NCBI GenBank assembly: GCA_013390945.1
Contig: JACAUC010000016.1
Location: 1-45,567 of the forward strand
Length of the DNA stretch: 45,567 nucleotides
Source of the DNA: Candidatus Chloroheliaceae bacterium
GTDB lineage: Bacteria; Chloroflexota; Chloroflexia; Chloroheliales; Chloroheliaceae
Direction: 5' to 3'
Position numbers and translations under genes: made by a program. Shown here piece after piece: positions 26,829 through 34,820 of this stretch. The number at the start of each line of letters is the position of its first letter. Position 1 is the first letter of the stretch. A model generated the notes under the pieces. That model was not told the DNA's origin and searched no databases. It saw only the letters and a list, made by a program, of their open reading frames with translations.

Positions 26829-26870
26829 ATTGACAACCTCCGAAGGAAGGAGTATAATGTCTTTGTCAAT
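26829..26870 (+). promoter_or_regulatory. Consensus promoter of the peroxiredoxin gene, with inverted repeat
   Basis: TTGACA (26830-26835), exactly 17 nt, TATAAT (26853-26858): a perfect SigA consensus. An 8-bp inverted repeat ATTGACAA (26829-26836) and TTGTCAAT (26863-26870) spans from the -35 to about the start site and could be an operator. The leader is about 75 nt. Confidence 0.9.
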
Positions 26871-26937
26871 TTTGAAGAACCCTTGTGTTATAAAGACGTA
26901 GAGGTTATTAAATCGAAAAATAGAGGAGAATTTTAGT

Positions 26938-27555
26938 ATGTCACTAGTAGGTCAACCCGCCCCGGATTTTAAGTTGCCCAGCACCAAAAACCTTGCGACA
27001 CTGGCAGAAGATGTCAGTCTCTCCGATTACCGAGGAAAATGGCTGGTACTCTTTTTTTACCCAATGGATTTCACCTTTGTTTGCCCGACCGAAGTAACGG
27101 CTTTTCGGGATCGCTTAGAAGAATTTCAGGCTATCGAGGCTGAAGTGGTAGGGGTTAGTACCGATAGCAAATTTACCCATAAAGCTTGGATCGAGACTGC
27201 CCGCAACAATAACGGCCTAGGCGGACTTAACTATCCCCTTGCCGCCGACCAGACCTTGAAGGTTAGCCGCGATTATGGCGTATTGATCGAAGCCGAAGGT
27301 GTAGCCTTGCGTGGTCTCTTTATAATTGACCCAGAGGGTATAGTGCAGTACGAAGTGGTTCATAACAAAAGCGTGGGCCGCAGTGTAGACGAAACCTTGC
27401 GTATAATTCAAGCCCTCCAAACTGGTGAGCTTTGTGCCGCTAACTGGCAACCCAAACCCAAACCCCAAAAACCACCATACCGACCGGGTTATTTTGATTG
27501 GACTGATGCCGATCAAGTTACTATTACACCGCCGCCTAGCAAGAGTGGTTCATAG
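26938..27555 (+). CDS. Typical 2-Cys peroxiredoxin (AhpC/Prx1 type)
   Basis: A 205-residue thiol peroxidase that reduces hydrogen peroxide and organic peroxides. The peroxidatic Cys lies in FVCPTE (about residue 50) and the resolving Cys in ELCAANWQP (about 163). Conserved PMDFTFVCPTE and the LRGLFIIDPEG segment identify the AhpC/Prx1 branch. The C-terminal tail after CAANWQP is unusual: Lys/Pro-rich and then FDWTDADQVTITPPPSKSGS. Its last codons and stop are formed by a duplicated, out-of-frame fragment of the same gene (see the pseudogene at 27544). A strong consensus promoter suggests high expression. AGAGGAG precedes the ATG. Confidence 0.95.
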   Translation: MSLVGQPAPDFKLPSTKNLATLAEDVSLSDYRGKWLVLFFYPMDFTFVCPTEVTAFRDRLEEFQAIEAEVVGVSTDSKFTHKAWIETARNNNGLGGLNYPLAADQTLKVSRDYGVLIEAEGVALRGLFIIDPEGIVQYEVVHNKSVGRSVDETLRIIQALQTGELCAANWQPKPKPQKPPYRPGYFDWTDADQVTITPPPSKSGS

Positions 27556-27652
27556 CAAAAGCGTGGGACGTAGCTTAACGATATAATTCAAGCTCCCCAG
27601 ACCGGGGAACTTTGCGCCGCTAACTGGCGGCCCGGTCAGAAGGGTCTCTAGC
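27544..27652 (+). pseudogene. Degenerate duplicate of the peroxiredoxin 3' part
   Basis: This fragment matches 27354-27453 of the peroxiredoxin gene: AGTGGTTCATA(G/A)CAAAAG, then ATAATTCAAGC, then GCGCCGCTAACTGGC. It carries a 10-bp deletion and scattered substitutions. Read in the original frame, its end would be NWRPGQKGL and a stop. It looks like the ancestral 3' end left behind after an internal duplication extended the gene. The functional gene now terminates inside its first few bases. Confidence 0.8.
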
Positions 27653-27660
27653 TTGAACTT

Positions 27661-27687
27661 GGAGGCGTGTGAGAATCACATGCCTCC
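27661..27687. repeat. Palindromic hairpin after the peroxiredoxin gene
   Basis: GGAGGC-TGTG stems pair with CACA-GCCTCC around the loop AGAAT, giving 11 pairs including one G-T. No T-run follows. It may be a REP-like hairpin or a 3' stabiliser. Confidence 0.5.
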
Positions 27688-27721
27688 ACATATCGCTATC
27701 TTAAAGTAGCCCTAACTTAAC

Positions 27722-29878
27722 TCAAGAGCTTTTAGAGTATCCGCTTGATCCTTCTATTTGCTTCAATATAATATTGCTAATATCGTGATAGGTCTCATTG
27801 GATTCCTGAGTCCTCTCAAAAATCTCATCCAACTTCTGTTGAAGCGTCGCTGTAATTTTGGCAAGGCTTTCGGCATAACTCAGGTTGGACTTCAACGTCT
27901 CCACGAATTTGAGGATGCGTTTAATCTCACCTGGAGTGACAACTATATCGTTATCCAGATAACTTGCCATCTCGTCTATCTTACTGGCTATCTTTTCATC
28001 AGGTACTTTGTTCTGTTCAATCTCTTTAGCGACCAGCCTAGCCAGAATCGCAGCATAATGTCGTTTGAGATCCTTATTAGCAAAGCCCTTCTGGATCGCC
28101 TCAACTCCCTTATTAGTATAGTCATTATCACCTATCACTAACGCAAGTAAAATATCAGGCTCGTTTAGAATGGACTCTACACTTGTCTTGTCTTTAGGTT
28201 TAGCAATGGTGACTGGAGTAATAACCGATTGAACTATCCGTCTTTCCTCGGTTTCCCATACAATAGTTAAGTCAATCTGGTAAGAACCGGGTTTGGGGAA
28301 AAGAGGCCCATCCCCACCGCTTAGTAACATTAGATCAGGGCTAATACTATGGTTTGGTTCCAAGTCAATTAGTTCCGGTCTTTGATAGATATAGCTTACT
28401 AGTGGTTTAAAGGTACGTACCGCCTTAGTCTCAAGCTGAGTTACTATTCCAGAGAAGTTACCATTCTTAAAACTCAAATCGGCAGGTACTTGAATACTAT
28501 GATCGGTTGTATTGGTTAGTTTAAGTTGCAACCGTACTGGAGCAGCCAAAGGAAGCCCCTCTTGGGTAAAGCTCTTCATTGACATTGCTATATCTGACCT
28601 TATGGCATCGCGGTTGGCAAGCGAGTCAGAAAAATCATCAAGGGGTATTCCTCCGGGACATACTACTATATCTGGGGCATGGCGCAAGTGGTAAACATCT
28701 TTAGGTACGTATGTCCAATTGGTCGCGTCAAAGCAGCTTGGAAATTCTATTGGAGCAGATTTCTGATTTGAGTCAAGGTGATTGGAACCACAACGGGCTA
28801 GGTCGTCTATACTTGTCATTAAATTAAAACTTTCAGTAACCTCTGGGTGCTGTAAATTTAGCGCGTGTCCTAGTTCGTGCATTGTAACCCCTAAATAGGA
28901 TTTGGGTTCCTCGTGCAAAAGCTTTTTCTGATAAGCTCCAAAAAAGGCATGATTTGGGAAGTTGAAGTTTGAGGCAATCGCAAAGCCCTGCCTAGGTATA
29001 GAATCGGAGTCGGCAGCTCCTGAGTCGAACATAATCCCGGCGGTATCTGAATTGATCGTGTAATGGACACAAAGGAAATAATAGTGCCATGAGTCCTTGC
29101 CCTTTTCAATTTTGGACATCAGAATTTGGTGTAACTCTACTTCTCGCCAATACTTCTCCTCCACCGTATCATTCAAGGCTACCAAGTCAGGAGGTTGGCT
29201 CAGGTTTAATTGCCAGTCAGCTTTTTGGAACACTTTACCCCAATCTTCTTCGGCTCCATTATTCAGGGGTAGTTCCACCTTCTCTTCTACTTTGAAGATG
29301 GTAAGTTCAGCTTGCCTCAAGGTGGTTGCCACCCACCTTAATGAGAGATTTCCATCTAGTTCAAGGCTATTCGTGTCTTTAACCTTACCCTTATAGCAGG
29401 AATTTAATGTAGACTCTTTTGTCAGGGAGGCGGTGGAGCTACCCTTGTTTATCCATTTGTGTAAGGTGGGAATATAGCAATAAAGTTCAAACTCAATTTC
29501 AAGAATTACCTTATTATTTTTAATACTTTTAATTTTCGTAGCTCTTAGGTAGTAGGCATAATCTTTAATCGGAAAGTGAGGTACTTGCCCTGTCGGAACG
29601 GTTGTCGGAGGATTATTAGGATCTCTATTATAAAGATCACCGCTAATAATGCTCTGGTTATTAGCGTATTGTACCCGTAGCGTACCTTCTAAAGTGGGGT
29701 TAGTGGGACTACTGGGTGGCGTGTATTGTAGTGAATAGCAACCCTTCTTTAGGGGCGTATTAGCTAGTGGTGCTGGGAGCCAAGGAAACTGCTTGCCAGC
29801 ACTATTATTTACAGTCACGTTAGTTACTCCTTTGAGAGGATAACTTAAATCGTTACACCGAATCGCCTGTGAGGTCAT
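27722..29878 (-). CDS. Metzincin-like zinc metalloprotease, large, intracellular or leaderless
   Basis: A 718-residue protein with HELGHALNLQH at 334-344, the HExxHxxxxxH zinc motif (His334, Glu335, His338, His344) of metzincins. A plausible Met-turn, NLMTS (Met354), lies 10 residues later. About 300 residues of probable beta-rich sequence precede the catalytic region. Beta-sandwich-like segments (about 440-560) and a C-terminal helical region (about 570-700) follow. No signal peptide or TM helix is visible. It overlaps the upstream gene by 26 bp, which suggests translational coupling. It is the last gene of a three-gene operon under a CRP-like site. No specific family was recognised beyond the zinc motif, and substrate and location are unknown. 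Confidence 0.82.
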   Translation of the reverse strand: MTSQAIRCNDLSYPLKGVTNVTVNNSAGKQFPWLPAPLANTPLKKGCYSLQYTPPSSPTNPTLEGTLRVQYANNQSIISGDLYNRDPNNPPTTVPTGQVPHFPIKDYAYYLRATKIKSIKNNKVILEIEFELYCYIPTLHKWINKGSSTASLTKESTLNSCYKGKVKDTNSLELDGNLSLRWVATTLRQAELTIFKVEEKVELPLNNGAEEDWGKVFQKADWQLNLSQPPDLVALNDTVEEKYWREVELHQILMSKIEKGKDSWHYYFLCVHYTINSDTAGIMFDSGAADSDSIPRQGFAIASNFNFPNHAFFGAYQKKLLHEEPKSYLGVTMHELGHALNLQHPEVTESFNLMTSIDDLARCGSNHLDSNQKSAPIEFPSCFDATNWTYVPKDVYHLRHAPDIVVCPGGIPLDDFSDSLANRDAIRSDIAMSMKSFTQEGLPLAAPVRLQLKLTNTTDHSIQVPADLSFKNGNFSGIVTQLETKAVRTFKPLVSYIYQRPELIDLEPNHSISPDLMLLSGGDGPLFPKPGSYQIDLTIVWETEERRIVQSVITPVTIAKPKDKTSVESILNEPDILLALVIGDNDYTNKGVEAIQKGFANKDLKRHYAAILARLVAKEIEQNKVPDEKIASKIDEMASYLDNDIVVTPGEIKRILKFVETLKSNLSYAESLAKITATLQQKLDEIFERTQESNETYHDISNIILKQIEGSSGYSKSS

Positions 29879-30416
29879 AAGTGCTTTTACTCTCCAGACC
29901 AGTTACCTTGAGTGTAAAATTTAGCGCACCCGGTTTATCAAACTTAAAGGTTTGGGACTGATTAGCTGCTAACTCTATCGGTTTCTTGTTCCTTGCGGTT
30001 TGCCTCCTACTATCCTCATCCCTAGATATTACCAGAACCTTGATCTTGCCAGTGGTACAGCTAACCGTTACCTCAATCTTGTTAAAAGCTTTGGCAAGAT
30101 AGTGACGGGCGATATATCCCTTTTCGACAATTAGCCCCTTAGTTGCTCTTACAGCACTCGCCCGGTTAATCGAAGGCCCAGTTAGATCATATTGAGCATC
30201 ATTGTCTAAATCAAGCACAAGCTCAAAGCCCTTTGCATTATACTCCTGTACATCAAAGGTGCAAGAATTTCCATGACCACCAATCCAAACAGGAGGAAAC
30301 ATTGGTCTATGCTGATTTGTAGTGTTGAGGGTAGCACTTAGTGTGCCATTCTGTACTGTAACCGTTACATTGGCACTATTAGGGTAAATCGTCTCAAGTG
30401 GTGCTATTCTTCTCAT
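29853..30416 (-). CDS. Uncharacterised 187-residue protein, middle gene of the metalloprotease operon
   Basis: I do not recognise this protein. It is soluble, with no signal peptide or TM helix. Beta-strand-like alternation (NVTVTVQNGTLSATL, FELVLDLDN, KIEVTVSCTT, KIKVLVIS, LNFTLKVTG) suggests a beta-sandwich, perhaps with a small-ligand or protein-interaction role. YDLTG occurs twice (about 77-81 and 180-184), a hint of internal duplication. The gene overlaps the metalloprotease gene by 26 bp and lies 32 bp after the SUMF1-like gene, so its function is probably tied to both. Confidence 0.7.
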   Translation of the reverse strand: MRRIAPLETIYPNSANVTVTVQNGTLSATLNTTNQHRPMFPPVWIGGHGNSCTFDVQEYNAKGFELVLDLDNDAQYDLTGPSINRASAVRATKGLIVEKGYIARHYLAKAFNKIEVTVSCTTGKIKVLVISRDEDSRRQTARNKKPIELAANQSQTFKFDKPGALNFTLKVTGLESKSTYDLTGDSV

Positions 30417-30448
30417 AACAATAATTACTCCTTGTTAAAGTTATTTTT

Positions 30449-31762
30449 CTAGCTTACACAGCGAAAACCTAAATAATTATAACTCATTTTAGGTGCAATA
30501 AAGCCAGTGAGTGTAATTCGATCAAAGCCACTGGTCCAATTACCTCCACGTACAATTAGGTTTTGGTCGTTTTTCAAGTTTATTTCTTGACCATTCCAAA
30601 CCATGTCAGAGTTGGTATTTGGGAAAATCTGCTCTGGGTTATTTTTTGGATCGTACTGAGTATTCCATATATCTCGCCAATTCACGTAGGAAGCCGTCCA
30701 TTCGCTTACGTTGCCGACTAGATTGTAAATCTCCCCGTTTTTCTCCTTTCTTACACCTAATGGAAAGCTGTCAATCTCTACCGTCTCATTTTTTATCTTA
30801 GCAATGTTGGCCTGTCTTCCCGGAGTGGGAGCCGTGGCTTCTCGGTCGCTCCAAGGCCAGTCAAGTCCCTCGGTTCCTCGCGCAGCGCGTTCCCATTCAA
30901 GGCTGGTTGGTAGACGTTTGCCGCGCCATCGGCAAAATGCTGCCGCTTGGGTAGCGGTTACGCCGATTACAGGATGGTTACTCTTAGAGGGATCAATATA
31001 TTCTTTGGTGTTGGACTCCGGTTCTTTACAAACACCCGCCTCAAAGCACAATTTATACTTTTGATTTGAGACTTCAAACTTATCAATCTCAAAGGCCGCC
31101 AACTTTATCTTACCATCAAAAACCTCTGCTTCATGCCCCGGCGTAGGAGTAATATTGCTGCTTCCTATGATTGCTTCACCCTGTTCTATTTTCACCGTTG
31201 GCTCAGGGTTGATAAAGCTCCAGATAAAAGGTTTCAGTACCGGATCAGTAGTAAACCCAACCAAAATCAGAACGACCAGAACGCCTATAGCGATGGGCCA
31301 CCGCTCACGCACCTTCTTATAGGGATTGCTTTCCGGAGGTAAGGGTTTGCCATATTCGTCTTCAAGCTCTTTTATCTCCTCATTGACGTTTTCAAGGTCT
31401 AATCTTAGCTGACGGCGTTCATTTAGGTTAAAGCTATTAGCTCTTTTCCTTTCTAACTTCCATCTAGCTTCGTATACTTCTTGTAGGAGCGTAGCAATAC
31501 TCTTGTGGTTAACTTCCAGAGAAAGTGGTTCCCCATATTCGTCTTCATACTCTTTTATCTCCTCATTAACCTTTTGAAGTTGTAACTTTAGTTTGCTGCG
31601 TTCAATAGGGTCAAAAGTAACAGCTTTTCTCTGCTTTAACTTCCATCTAAGCTGGTTGGCTTTTTCCAGAAGCTCTTTAAGCTGCTGGCGGCGGGTTTCA
31701 GATACCGAGGGGACTTGAGTGGATGGCTGTACCGTTTGTGGATTATTTTTTACTGGTCCCAT
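30449..31762 (-). CDS. Membrane protein: duplicated coiled coil, TM helix, SUMF1/FGE-like domain
   Basis: A 437-residue protein. Residues 31-80 and 92-141 are two homologous 50-residue helical repeats, each ending in EDEYGxPL; they are probably coiled coils. One TM helix follows (about 145-162). The C-terminal 240 residues are an FGE-sulfatase (SUMF1-like) domain with PVIGVTATQAAAFCRWRGKRLPTSLEWERAARG, NLVGNVSEW and the final RGGNW...LGFRCVS. The Cys pair used by true formylglycine-generating enzymes in the RGG region is absent. This makes the domain a binding or structural module rather than that oxidase. It is first in the operon, with GGGAGG before the ATG. Confidence 0.87.
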   Translation of the reverse strand: MGPVKNNPQTVQPSTQVPSVSETRRQQLKELLEKANQLRWKLKQRKAVTFDPIERSKLKLQLQKVNEEIKEYEDEYGEPLSLEVNHKSIATLLQEVYEARWKLERKRANSFNLNERRQLRLDLENVNEEIKELEDEYGKPLPPESNPYKKVRERWPIAIGVLVVLILVGFTTDPVLKPFIWSFINPEPTVKIEQGEAIIGSSNITPTPGHEAEVFDGKIKLAAFEIDKFEVSNQKYKLCFEAGVCKEPESNTKEYIDPSKSNHPVIGVTATQAAAFCRWRGKRLPTSLEWERAARGTEGLDWPWSDREATAPTPGRQANIAKIKNETVEIDSFPLGVRKEKNGEIYNLVGNVSEWTASYVNWRDIWNTQYDPKNNPEQIFPNTNSDMVWNGQEINLKNDQNLIVRGGNWTSGFDRITLTGFIAPKMSYNYLGFRCVS

Positions 31763-32061
31763 TTGTCCCTCCCCTATAGTCTGTTAGTTTTGGTTAATTG
31801 CTAAGGCACTCTATCACAGGTAGATAGGTGTTTATCTATTATTTATTAGCTTTACCGTTGGTAAGGGAATTAGTAAGACCGGGGTATAACAAACAGGCTA
31901 GAACTGCTTTTTCTTTATTTTACGTTGATTATAGTAACTTATCTAGTATTATAGCAAAATTTTTATATCTGTGTGTGATATAAATCACACTTCGTCCTAT
32001 TTAATCCGGTTGGTTTTAAGGCTAAAAGGCTAAAATGGAGATAAAATTAATTTGGGGAATA
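31763..32061. promoter_or_regulatory. Leader and promoter region of the SUMF1-metalloprotease operon
   Basis: No gene is seen in this gap. Two minus-strand TATAAT boxes occur, at 31948-31953 (preceded by TGC, an extended -10) and at 31928-31933. Neither has a -35. The first would start transcription near 31941, leaving a leader of about 180 nt before the first gene. The leader contains only short hairpins. Confidence 0.6.
31973..31990. promoter_or_regulatory. CRP/FNR-family operator
   Basis: GTGTGAT-ATAA-ATCACAC is an 18-bp palindrome containing TGTGA-N6-TCACA, the classic CRP consensus half-sites. Its centre lies about 40 bp upstream of the start predicted from the extended -10 at 31948-31953. 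That is the position of a class II activator site and fits the missing -35. Which CRP/FNR-family protein binds is unknown. Confidence 0.65.
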
Positions 32062-32095
32062 AAAAAGGGTGTTGACCGCAGCCAGCACCCTTTTT
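32062..32095 (-). terminator. Terminator of the rplJL operon
   Basis: AAAAAGGGTG (32062-32071) pairs with CACCCTTTTT (32086-32095), and T-rich sequence follows on the minus strand. It separates rplL from the accessory operon, so rpoB does not follow here. Confidence 0.9.
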
Positions 32096-32111
32096 CGGTT
32101 GTTAAACCGGA

Positions 32112-32501
32112 TTACTTTACTTCGATCACTGCGCCAGTTTCGGCCAACTTAGCGCGGGCTGCTTCGGCATCTTCCTTGCTAACGGCTTCCTTGACGGCCT
32201 TGGGAGCGGCTTCCACCAGATCCTTGGCTTCGCGGAGGCCGAGGCCAGTCAATTCGCGCACTACTTTGATGACGTTGATCTTGTTCGGGCCGATCTCCTT
32301 CAGAATTACGTTGAACTCAGTCTGCTCTTCCACTGGGGCGACAGGGGCGGCGGCGGCGGCGGCAGGGGCAGCAGCGGCACCTAATACTACGGGAGCCGAT
32401 GCACTTACGCCAAACTTCTCTTCTAGTGCTTTCACCAACTTGGAGACATCCAAGATGTTCAATTCTGAAATTTGATCTACAATCTCTTCTACGGTAGCCA
32501 T
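32112..32501 (-). CDS. rplL: 50S ribosomal protein L7/L12
   Basis: The 129-residue stalk protein, which recruits translation GTPases. The N-terminal dimerisation helix ([29 protein letters not shown]), an Ala/Pro-rich hinge and the C-terminal domain with the conserved [24 protein letters not shown] pattern are all present. It follows rplJ by 120 bp on the same strand and ends at an intrinsic terminator. AAAGGA precedes the ATG. Confidence 0.97.
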   Translation of the reverse strand: MATVEEIVDQISELNILDVSKLVKALEEKFGVSASAPVVLGAAAAPAAAAAAPVAPVEEQTEFNVILKEIGPNKINVIKVVRELTGLGLREAKDLVEAAPKAVKEAVSKEDAEAARAKLAETGAVIEVK

Positions 32502-32621
32502 TTATTCAATGTCCTTTCTTTCCTAGTCTCGACTAGTCTTCTTAATTTATCATTTGCGCGGCTCACTTGAGTCCGCGAATAACTCTAATTACTGCTAAAG
32601 TAGCAGGTTTGTTCGCTATCT

Positions 32622-33203
32622 TTAGGAAGCGGTCTCTTCCAGTTGCAGACGACGCTGCTCCAGTACATTTGCCAAGTCGCGAATTGGGGCGTTGATAACG
32701 TTTACCAAATTGCGCGGGGAAGCGGCGAGTACATTGACCAAGCCATAGGCCGGGGCATTGAGCGTACCAAGCAACTTGCCAATCAACTCTTGCTTGGAAG
32801 GGAGTTTGGTCAAATCTTCCAGCTGGTCGCCTTTGATTAATTGTCCCTGCAAAATACCGTGCTTGACCACAAAGACCTTTGCGCCTTTGGCATCAGCGCG
32901 AGCAGTTCGGGCGTAATCTAGCACCGACTTGACACCACCGACCAAATCTTCGCCAATAAAAGCGACGGCGGTAGGACCAGACAAAGCTTCCTCCAGATTG
33001 GAGTAACCAAGTTCGTTGGCGGCTCTTAGCAAGAGGGTATTTTTGGCGACGTGATATTCGGCTCCCTTGCTACGTAATTGCTTACGCAGGTTGGTAATTT
33101 CAGCTACGGTCATACCGCGATACTCGGTCAGAATAACTAACGGATTCTGCTTGAGTTTTTCGGAGAGACTACCAATAGTCTCAGCCTTTTTTACTGTAGG
33201 CAT
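32622..33203 (-). CDS. rplJ: 50S ribosomal protein L10
   Basis: The 193-residue stalk base protein that carries the L7/L12 dimers. It shows the conserved start (LSEKLKQNPLVILTEYRGMTVAEIT), TLLLRAANE and GPTAVAF, then the C-terminal helix for L7/L12 binding. It is about 20 residues longer than common homologues, because of a charged tail. A perfect AGGAGGTGA lies 8 nt before the ATG. Expression is controlled by the L10 leader upstream. Confidence 0.97.
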   Translation of the reverse strand: MPTVKKAETIGSLSEKLKQNPLVILTEYRGMTVAEITNLRKQLRSKGAEYHVAKNTLLLRAANELGYSNLEEALSGPTAVAFIGEDLVGGVKSVLDYARTARADAKGAKVFVVKHGILQGQLIKGDQLEDLTKLPSKQELIGKLLGTLNAPAYGLVNVLAASPRNLVNVINAPIRDLANVLEQRRLQLEETAS

Positions 33204-33252
33204 TTCTTTTTCACCTCCTTCTCTTTAAATTTTGCGGCACTGGTAGGCAACT

Positions 33253-33316
33253 AAAAACCCCTTGCCGGGCCAGGCCATCGTATACCAAAGTATTACGAAG
33301 CGGGCGCAAGGGGTTT
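33253..33316 (-). terminator. Attenuator hairpin in the rplJL leader
   Basis: On the minus strand AAACCCCTTGC pairs with GCAAGGGGTTT and is followed by T. It lies between the L10 leader and the rplJ Shine-Dalgarno sequence, as expected for transcription attenuation controlled by L10 binding. Confidence 0.8.
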
Positions 33317-33383
33317 CGCAAAACTTGAGAGAAGCAGACTAAAATGCCAGAATCTCAGTTAAAGAACCACTATTGCACCACAT

Positions 33384-33455
33384 CCTCGGCGGGCCTCTGC
33401 TATCTAGCGCGGATTAAGTCTCCTGACAGGAAACACCTGCGGTCTTCGGCGTGGC
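33384..33455 (-). ncRNA. Ribosomal protein L10 leader RNA
   Basis: The minus-strand sequence has the hallmark blocks of the L10 leader: GCCGAAGACCGCAGGTG, a CCTGTCAGG stem, CTTAATCC, and GCCCGCCGAGG at the end. It lies 180 bp before rplJ with an attenuator between. This is the known site where L10(L12)4 binds to repress its own operon. Family boundaries are approximate. Confidence 0.85.
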
Positions 33456-33510
33456 TAATATTTTATTAGTTTTTCTCCCTTAAAAGGGACAAATTAGCAA
33501 AAACTTATTC

Positions 33511-33541
33511 GTGGGTGCTTATCCTTGGAATAGCACCCGCA
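33511..33541 (-). other. Stem-loop downstream of rplA
   Basis: GGGTGCT and AGCACCC form a 7-bp stem about 35 bp after the rplA stop codon. A T-rich stretch follows some 15 nt later, so it may partly end the rplKA transcript. A possible minus-strand promoter (TTGTCC, 18 nt, TAATAA) for rplJL lies just beyond. Confidence 0.4.
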
Positions 33542-33571
33542 AAGTATTGAATGTTATAACACAACTCTTTA

Positions 33572-34288
33572 TCAAGCACTAATTTCGGCTAAGGTGGGGT
33601 TTACATCTAAGTGGATGCCCGGCCCCATCGTGCTGGTTAGTGTGATTGATCGGATATAGGTTCCTTTTGCTCCAGCTGGTTTGCTGCGAATTACCGCTTC
33701 AATCAAGGAGGTTACATTGTCGTGGATTTGCTCTTCGCTAAAGCTGAGCTTGCCGACGGCAACATGGACTAGCCCTATTTTAGGTTCGGTGCGGAACTCT
33801 ACTTTACCGCGTCGGACTTCTTGGATAACCCGGGCTAAATCGTTGGCTGGTGCGATGGTTCCGCTCTTGGGGTTTGGCATTAAACCGCGCCGCCCTAGAA
33901 TTTTACCTAAACGACCTACTTTAGCCATTTGCTCCGGGGTAGCAATTGCGACATCAAAATCCACCCAGCCGCCCTCGATTTGCTTGATTATATCGTCGCT
34001 ACCGACAAAATCGGCTCCCGCTTGACGAGCAATGATCTCGCCTTCGCCTTGGGTAAAGACTAAGATGCGTACCTGCTTGCCCGTTCCGTGAGGTAAGCTG
34101 GTGGTGCTACGCAAGACTTGGTCGGCGTGGCGCACATCTAGGCCCGTTTTGAAGTGGAGTTCGATGGTCGGGTCGAACTTGACATAACTAGTCTTTTTGA
34201 GTAGGCCAATAGCCTCGTTTAGTTGGTAGAACTTCTCTTCTTCTACCTGCTTGACTACTTCCTTGTACTTCTTACCGCGTTTTTGCAT
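33572..34288 (-). CDS. rplA: 50S ribosomal protein L1
   Basis: A 238-residue protein of the L1 stalk, which helps release deacylated tRNA and can repress its own operon. Conserved features are SYVKFDPTIELHFKTGLD, LPHGTGKQVRILVF, the LGRRGLMPNPKSGT motif and the C-terminal SITLTSTMGPG segment. It follows rplK by 63 bp in the standard rplKA order. Confidence 0.97.
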   Translation of the reverse strand: MQKRGKKYKEVVKQVEEEKFYQLNEAIGLLKKTSYVKFDPTIELHFKTGLDVRHADQVLRSTTSLPHGTGKQVRILVFTQGEGEIIARQAGADFVGSDDIIKQIEGGWVDFDVAIATPEQMAKVGRLGKILGRRGLMPNPKSGTIAPANDLARVIQEVRRGKVEFRTEPKIGLVHVAVGKLSFSEEQIHDNVTSLIEAVIRSKPAGAKGTYIRSITLTSTMGPGIHLDVNPTLAEISA

Positions 34289-34351
34289 TTAGAATATCTC
34301 CCGGTGGTTATTACGGGCGAGGTGCCCTCCCACCTTATCAAAATTAACCGA

Positions 34352-34777
34352 TTAATCGGTGATGGTAATGCCCATACTGCGGGCCGTACCCGCGATCATT
34401 GATTCAGCCGCGCTGAGATCATTGGCGTTCATATCCTTCAATTTGGTTTCGGCAATAGTGCGAAGCTGCTGACTGGTAATTTTACCGGCCTTGTCTTTGT
34501 TGGGTTTACCACTGCCGTGTTCTACTCCGGCGGCTTTGCGAAGCATATCAGCCGTTGGTGGAGTTTTGGTAATGAAGGTAAAGGAACGATCTTCAAAAAC
34601 GGTAATTTCTACCGGAATAATCTGGCCGACCTGCTGGGAGGTGCGTTCATTATATTCCTTAACAAATCCCATTAGGTTAATACCGTGCTGACCGAGGGCT
34701 GGACCGACCGGGGGAGCCGGGGTCGCTTTACCCGCTGCCAATTGCAATTTTACAATTGCTTTAACTTTCTTTGCCAC
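34352..34777 (-). CDS. rplK: 50S ribosomal protein L11
   Basis: A 141-residue protein at the GTPase centre. The N-terminal [26 protein letters not shown] pattern, with its conserved prolines, and the C-terminal rRNA-binding domain ending [10 protein letters not shown] are intact. Standard length and position between nusG and rplA. Confidence 0.98.
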   Translation of the reverse strand: MAKKVKAIVKLQLAAGKATPAPPVGPALGQHGINLMGFVKEYNERTSQQVGQIIPVEITVFEDRSFTFITKTPPTADMLRKAAGVEHGSGKPNKDKAGKITSQQLRTIAETKLKDMNANDLSAAESMIAGTARSMGITITD

Positions 34778-34820
34778 GCTTAAATCTCCATATGTTAGGG
34801 TACAAAAGCTGTGCCCCTTC

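Noticed and set aside
27661..27687. CRP-like site TGTGA...TCACA
   Set aside because: The half-sites are only 3 nt apart rather than 6, within a longer GC-rich hairpin. It is better read as a REP-like palindrome.
30449..30700. Diversity-generating retroelement target (variable C-terminal SUMF1-like domain)
   Set aside because: DGR targets often end in such a domain, but no reverse transcriptase and no template repeat of this 3' end are visible in the window.
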